Under the pieces are notes generated by a model, which saw only the letters and a program-made list of their open reading frames with translations, did no database searches and was not told where the DNA came from. Position numbers and translations under genes: made by a program. DNA of 64,000 nucleotides from an uncultured Granulosicoccaceae bacterium (lineage in GTDB: Bacteria > Pseudomonadota > Gammaproteobacteria > Granulosicoccales > Granulosicoccaceae), in contig CALGND010000067.1 of NCBI GenBank assembly GCA_937958675.1, forward strand, positions 1-64,000. The letters run 5' to 3'. Positions 62,085 to 64,000 of the stretch are shown one piece after another; position 1 is the first letter of the stretch, and each line of letters begins with the position of its first letter.

Positions 62085-63983
62085 CTAGCCTTTGTCTGCG
62101 TAGCCCAAACGATTTAATGCATCTTCAATTTCTTGCAACACGTCTGGGTCCTCGATGGTGGCAGGCATTTTCCAGTCGCTTGCATCTGCGATTGATCGCA
62201 TGGTACCGCGTAAGATTTTGCCGCTACGAGTTTTTGGTAGCCGCTTTACAACTGCAACTGATTTAAATGCGGCTACGGGTCCAATTTTTTCTCGTACAGC
62301 TTTGATTAGGTCTTTTTCAATGTCGGTATGATCTCGTGCGCAGCCATCGTTAAGAATCACTAAGCCCAGTGGCAGCTGCCCCTTGAGTTGATCAGCAACA
62401 CCCATCACTGCGCATTCCGCGACATCAGGGTGGGCGGCCAATACTTCTTCCATCGCACCGGTTGAAAGGCGATGCCCGGCAACATTGATAACGTCGTCGG
62501 TGCGTGCCATGACAAACACGTAGCCGTCATCATTGATAAAACCTGCGTCGCCTGTTTCATAAAAGCCAGGAAATTTTTCGAAATAGGCGCTTTGGTAGCG
62601 ATCAGGCGCGTTCCATAAAGTGGTAAATGTGCCTGGCGGTAAAGGTTGTTTAATGACGAGAGCGCCGTGATCGCCTCTTTTTGCTTCTTTGCCTTCGTTG
62701 TCGAGTACTTGCACATCGTAGCCAGGTACTGCCACTGATGGAGAGCCTGCGATAACAGGTAGCTCTTCGATACCTAAACAATTGGCACAAATTGACCAAC
62801 CTGTTTCGGTCTGCCACCAATGATCGACTACTGGCACCGCTAGGTGTTTTTGCGCCCAATGTAGTGTGTCTGGATCGCAGCGTTCGCCTGCTAAAAATAA
62901 CGATTCAAAGTTGCTCATGTCGTAGTCTTTTATCAACGTGCCCTCAGGATCAACCTTCTTGATCGCCCTGAATGCAGTAGGGGCTGTAAACAACACCTTG
63001 ACCTTGTATTCGCTTATCACGCGCCAGAAAGCCCCGGCGTCTGGTGTGCCTACAGGTTTTCCCTCATAGAGCACGGTGGTGCAACCATGAAATAGTGGTC
63101 CGTAGATAATGTATGAATGCCCAACAACCCAGCCGATATCTGATGCTGCCCAGTAAACGTCCCCAGGCTGTGTGTTGTAGATGGTAGACATGGTCCATTT
63201 CAGTGAAACCACTGAGCCACCAGTATCTCGAACTACGCCTTTGGGTTGGCCAGTAGTACCAGAGGTATATAAAATATAAAGTGGGTCGGTACTGGCGACC
63301 GGCACACAATCGGCAGGATCAACATTGTCGATAGCCTTGTGCCAATCAAGATCACGGCTTTGACTCAATTCTGCAACGCATTGTTCGCGCTGCAAGACGA
63401 TGCAATGAGCAACATTGTGTTTGGCTAAGTCGCAGGCTTTATCAAGCAGAGGTTTATATTCAATCGTGCGGTTGGGTTCGATGCCGCATGAGGCACTAAC
63501 AATCACCTTAGGTTCGCAATCATCAATACGAACTGCGAGTTCGTTAGCGGCGAATCCGCCAAAAACGACTGAATGAACAGCGCCTAAGCGAGCTGTTGCC
63601 AACACGGCGATGATAGCCTCAGGAATCATTGGCATGTAGATCAACACTCGATCACCTTTACTAACACCCAGTGCTTGCAGGCCACCTGCAAAGCGAGCAA
63701 CTTCATCACGCAACTCAAGGTAGCTTAGGGTGCGTTTGGTGTCGGTCACCGGGCTGTCGTAGATGATGGCCGCTTGCTCGGCGCGGCCATTTTCGACGTG
63801 TACGTCTAGCGCGTTATAGCAGGCGTTGATTTCGCCATCTGGAAACCACTGATTAAACGGGGCTTTACTGGTATCGACTCCGATGGTGGGTTTTTTGTGC
63901 CAGTGATTATCTTGGGCAATTTTTAACCAAAATTCAGAAGGTGAGTTGGTCGCTTGTTGATGAAGTGCTTGATATTGGCTCAT
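62085..63983 (-). CDS. prpE: Propionyl-CoA synthetase
   Basis: PrpE activates propionate to propionyl-CoA through an acyl-adenylate. The 632-residue product has the AMP-binding signature YILYTSGTTGQPKGV followed by VRDTGG, DIGWVVGHSYIIYGPLFHG and FTAPTAFRAIKKVDPEG, stretches that set PrpE apart from acetyl-CoA synthetase. The C-terminal lysine is in TRSGKILRGTMRSIA. The gene is complete. It is followed by mce, so propionate can be routed to methylmalonyl-CoA. The mutase and carboxylase are outside the window. Confidence 0.95.
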   Translation of the reverse strand: MSQYQALHQQATNSPSEFWLKIAQDNHWHKKPTIGVDTSKAPFNQWFPDGEINACYNALDVHVENGRAEQAAIIYDSPVTDTKRTLSYLELRDEVARFAGGLQALGVSKGDRVLIYMPMIPEAIIAVLATARLGAVHSVVFGGFAANELAVRIDDCEPKVIVSASCGIEPNRTIEYKPLLDKACDLAKHNVAHCIVLQREQCVAELSQSRDLDWHKAIDNVDPADCVPVASTDPLYILYTSGTTGQPKGVVRDTGGSVVSLKWTMSTIYNTQPGDVYWAASDIGWVVGHSYIIYGPLFHGCTTVLYEGKPVGTPDAGAFWRVISEYKVKVLFTAPTAFRAIKKVDPEGTLIKDYDMSNFESLFLAGERCDPDTLHWAQKHLAVPVVDHWWQTETGWSICANCLGIEELPVIAGSPSVAVPGYDVQVLDNEGKEAKRGDHGALVIKQPLPPGTFTTLWNAPDRYQSAYFEKFPGFYETGDAGFINDDGYVFVMARTDDVINVAGHRLSTGAMEEVLAAHPDVAECAVMGVADQLKGQLPLGLVILNDGCARDHTDIEKDLIKAVREKIGPVAAFKSVAVVKRLPKTRSGKILRGTMRSIADASDWKMPATIEDPDVLQEIEDALNRLGYADKG

Positions 63984-64000
63984 ATTGGTGGTTAGCGTGT

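Overview
The window reads as chromosomal DNA of a free-living, motile, respiring gammaproteobacterium, probably marine. The reasons are the flg gene order, the hrcA-grpE-dnaK-dnaJ block, IspG, COX15, ComEA and the DUF2959, DUF2288, DUF938 and DUF3047 families. Base composition is near 50% GC by eye and no sharp shift was seen. I see no rRNA, tRNA, CRISPR array, prophage or insertion sequence. I cannot name the genus.

Layout. Positions 1-14.7 kb are a flagellar locus: flgBCDEFGHIJKL and then a flagellin cut by the left edge run leftward, while flgA and flgN run the other way. A two-domain lipoprotein gene of unknown function sits between flgA and flgB, and a small secreted repeat protein follows flgN. 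At 14.7-17.1 kb are a DUF268 protein and a divergent DNA-repair pair (SRAP/YedK and endonuclease III). At 17.3-23.2 kb a two-component pair (a Cache-type kinase and an NtrC-like regulator with an altered GAFTGA motif) precedes a large protein that appears to carry two tandem RelA/SpoT-like HD domains. At 23.3-34.7 kb lies a complete formate dehydrogenase module: a HTH/PBP regulator and fdhD on one strand, and DUF3305, DUF3306, a multi-[4Fe-4S] protein, a TorD-like chaperone, a small TAT-target protein and fdhABC on the other.

From 34.7 to 50 kb is mixed housekeeping and accessory content: an unknown protein with an ankyrin protein, a cNMP-binding/patatin phospholipase with a Rieske protein, DUF3047, heme A synthase, ComEA, a kinase with two stand-alone receiver proteins, apt, DUF533, a four-domain beta/gamma-crystallin protein, DUF2959/DUF2288, a hairpin repeat and ispG. 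From 50 to 55.5 kb is the heat-shock block, where grpE and dnaK are preceded by near-identical promoter-like elements and are separated by terminators. The right end carries a GST-like protein, an HNH protein, a malate/lactate dehydrogenase-family enzyme, GNAT, DUF938, CcmI, PP2C and FHA genes, and the propionate pair mce and prpE.

How it fits together: the flg genes build rod, hook, rings and hook-filament junction. The fdh module oxidises formate at the membrane and passes electrons to quinone. prpE and mce feed propionate toward methylmalonyl-CoA. The least explained parts are the tandem-HD protein, the flgA-flgB lipoprotein, the repeat protein after flgN, the crystallin protein and the paired elements in front of grpE and dnaK.
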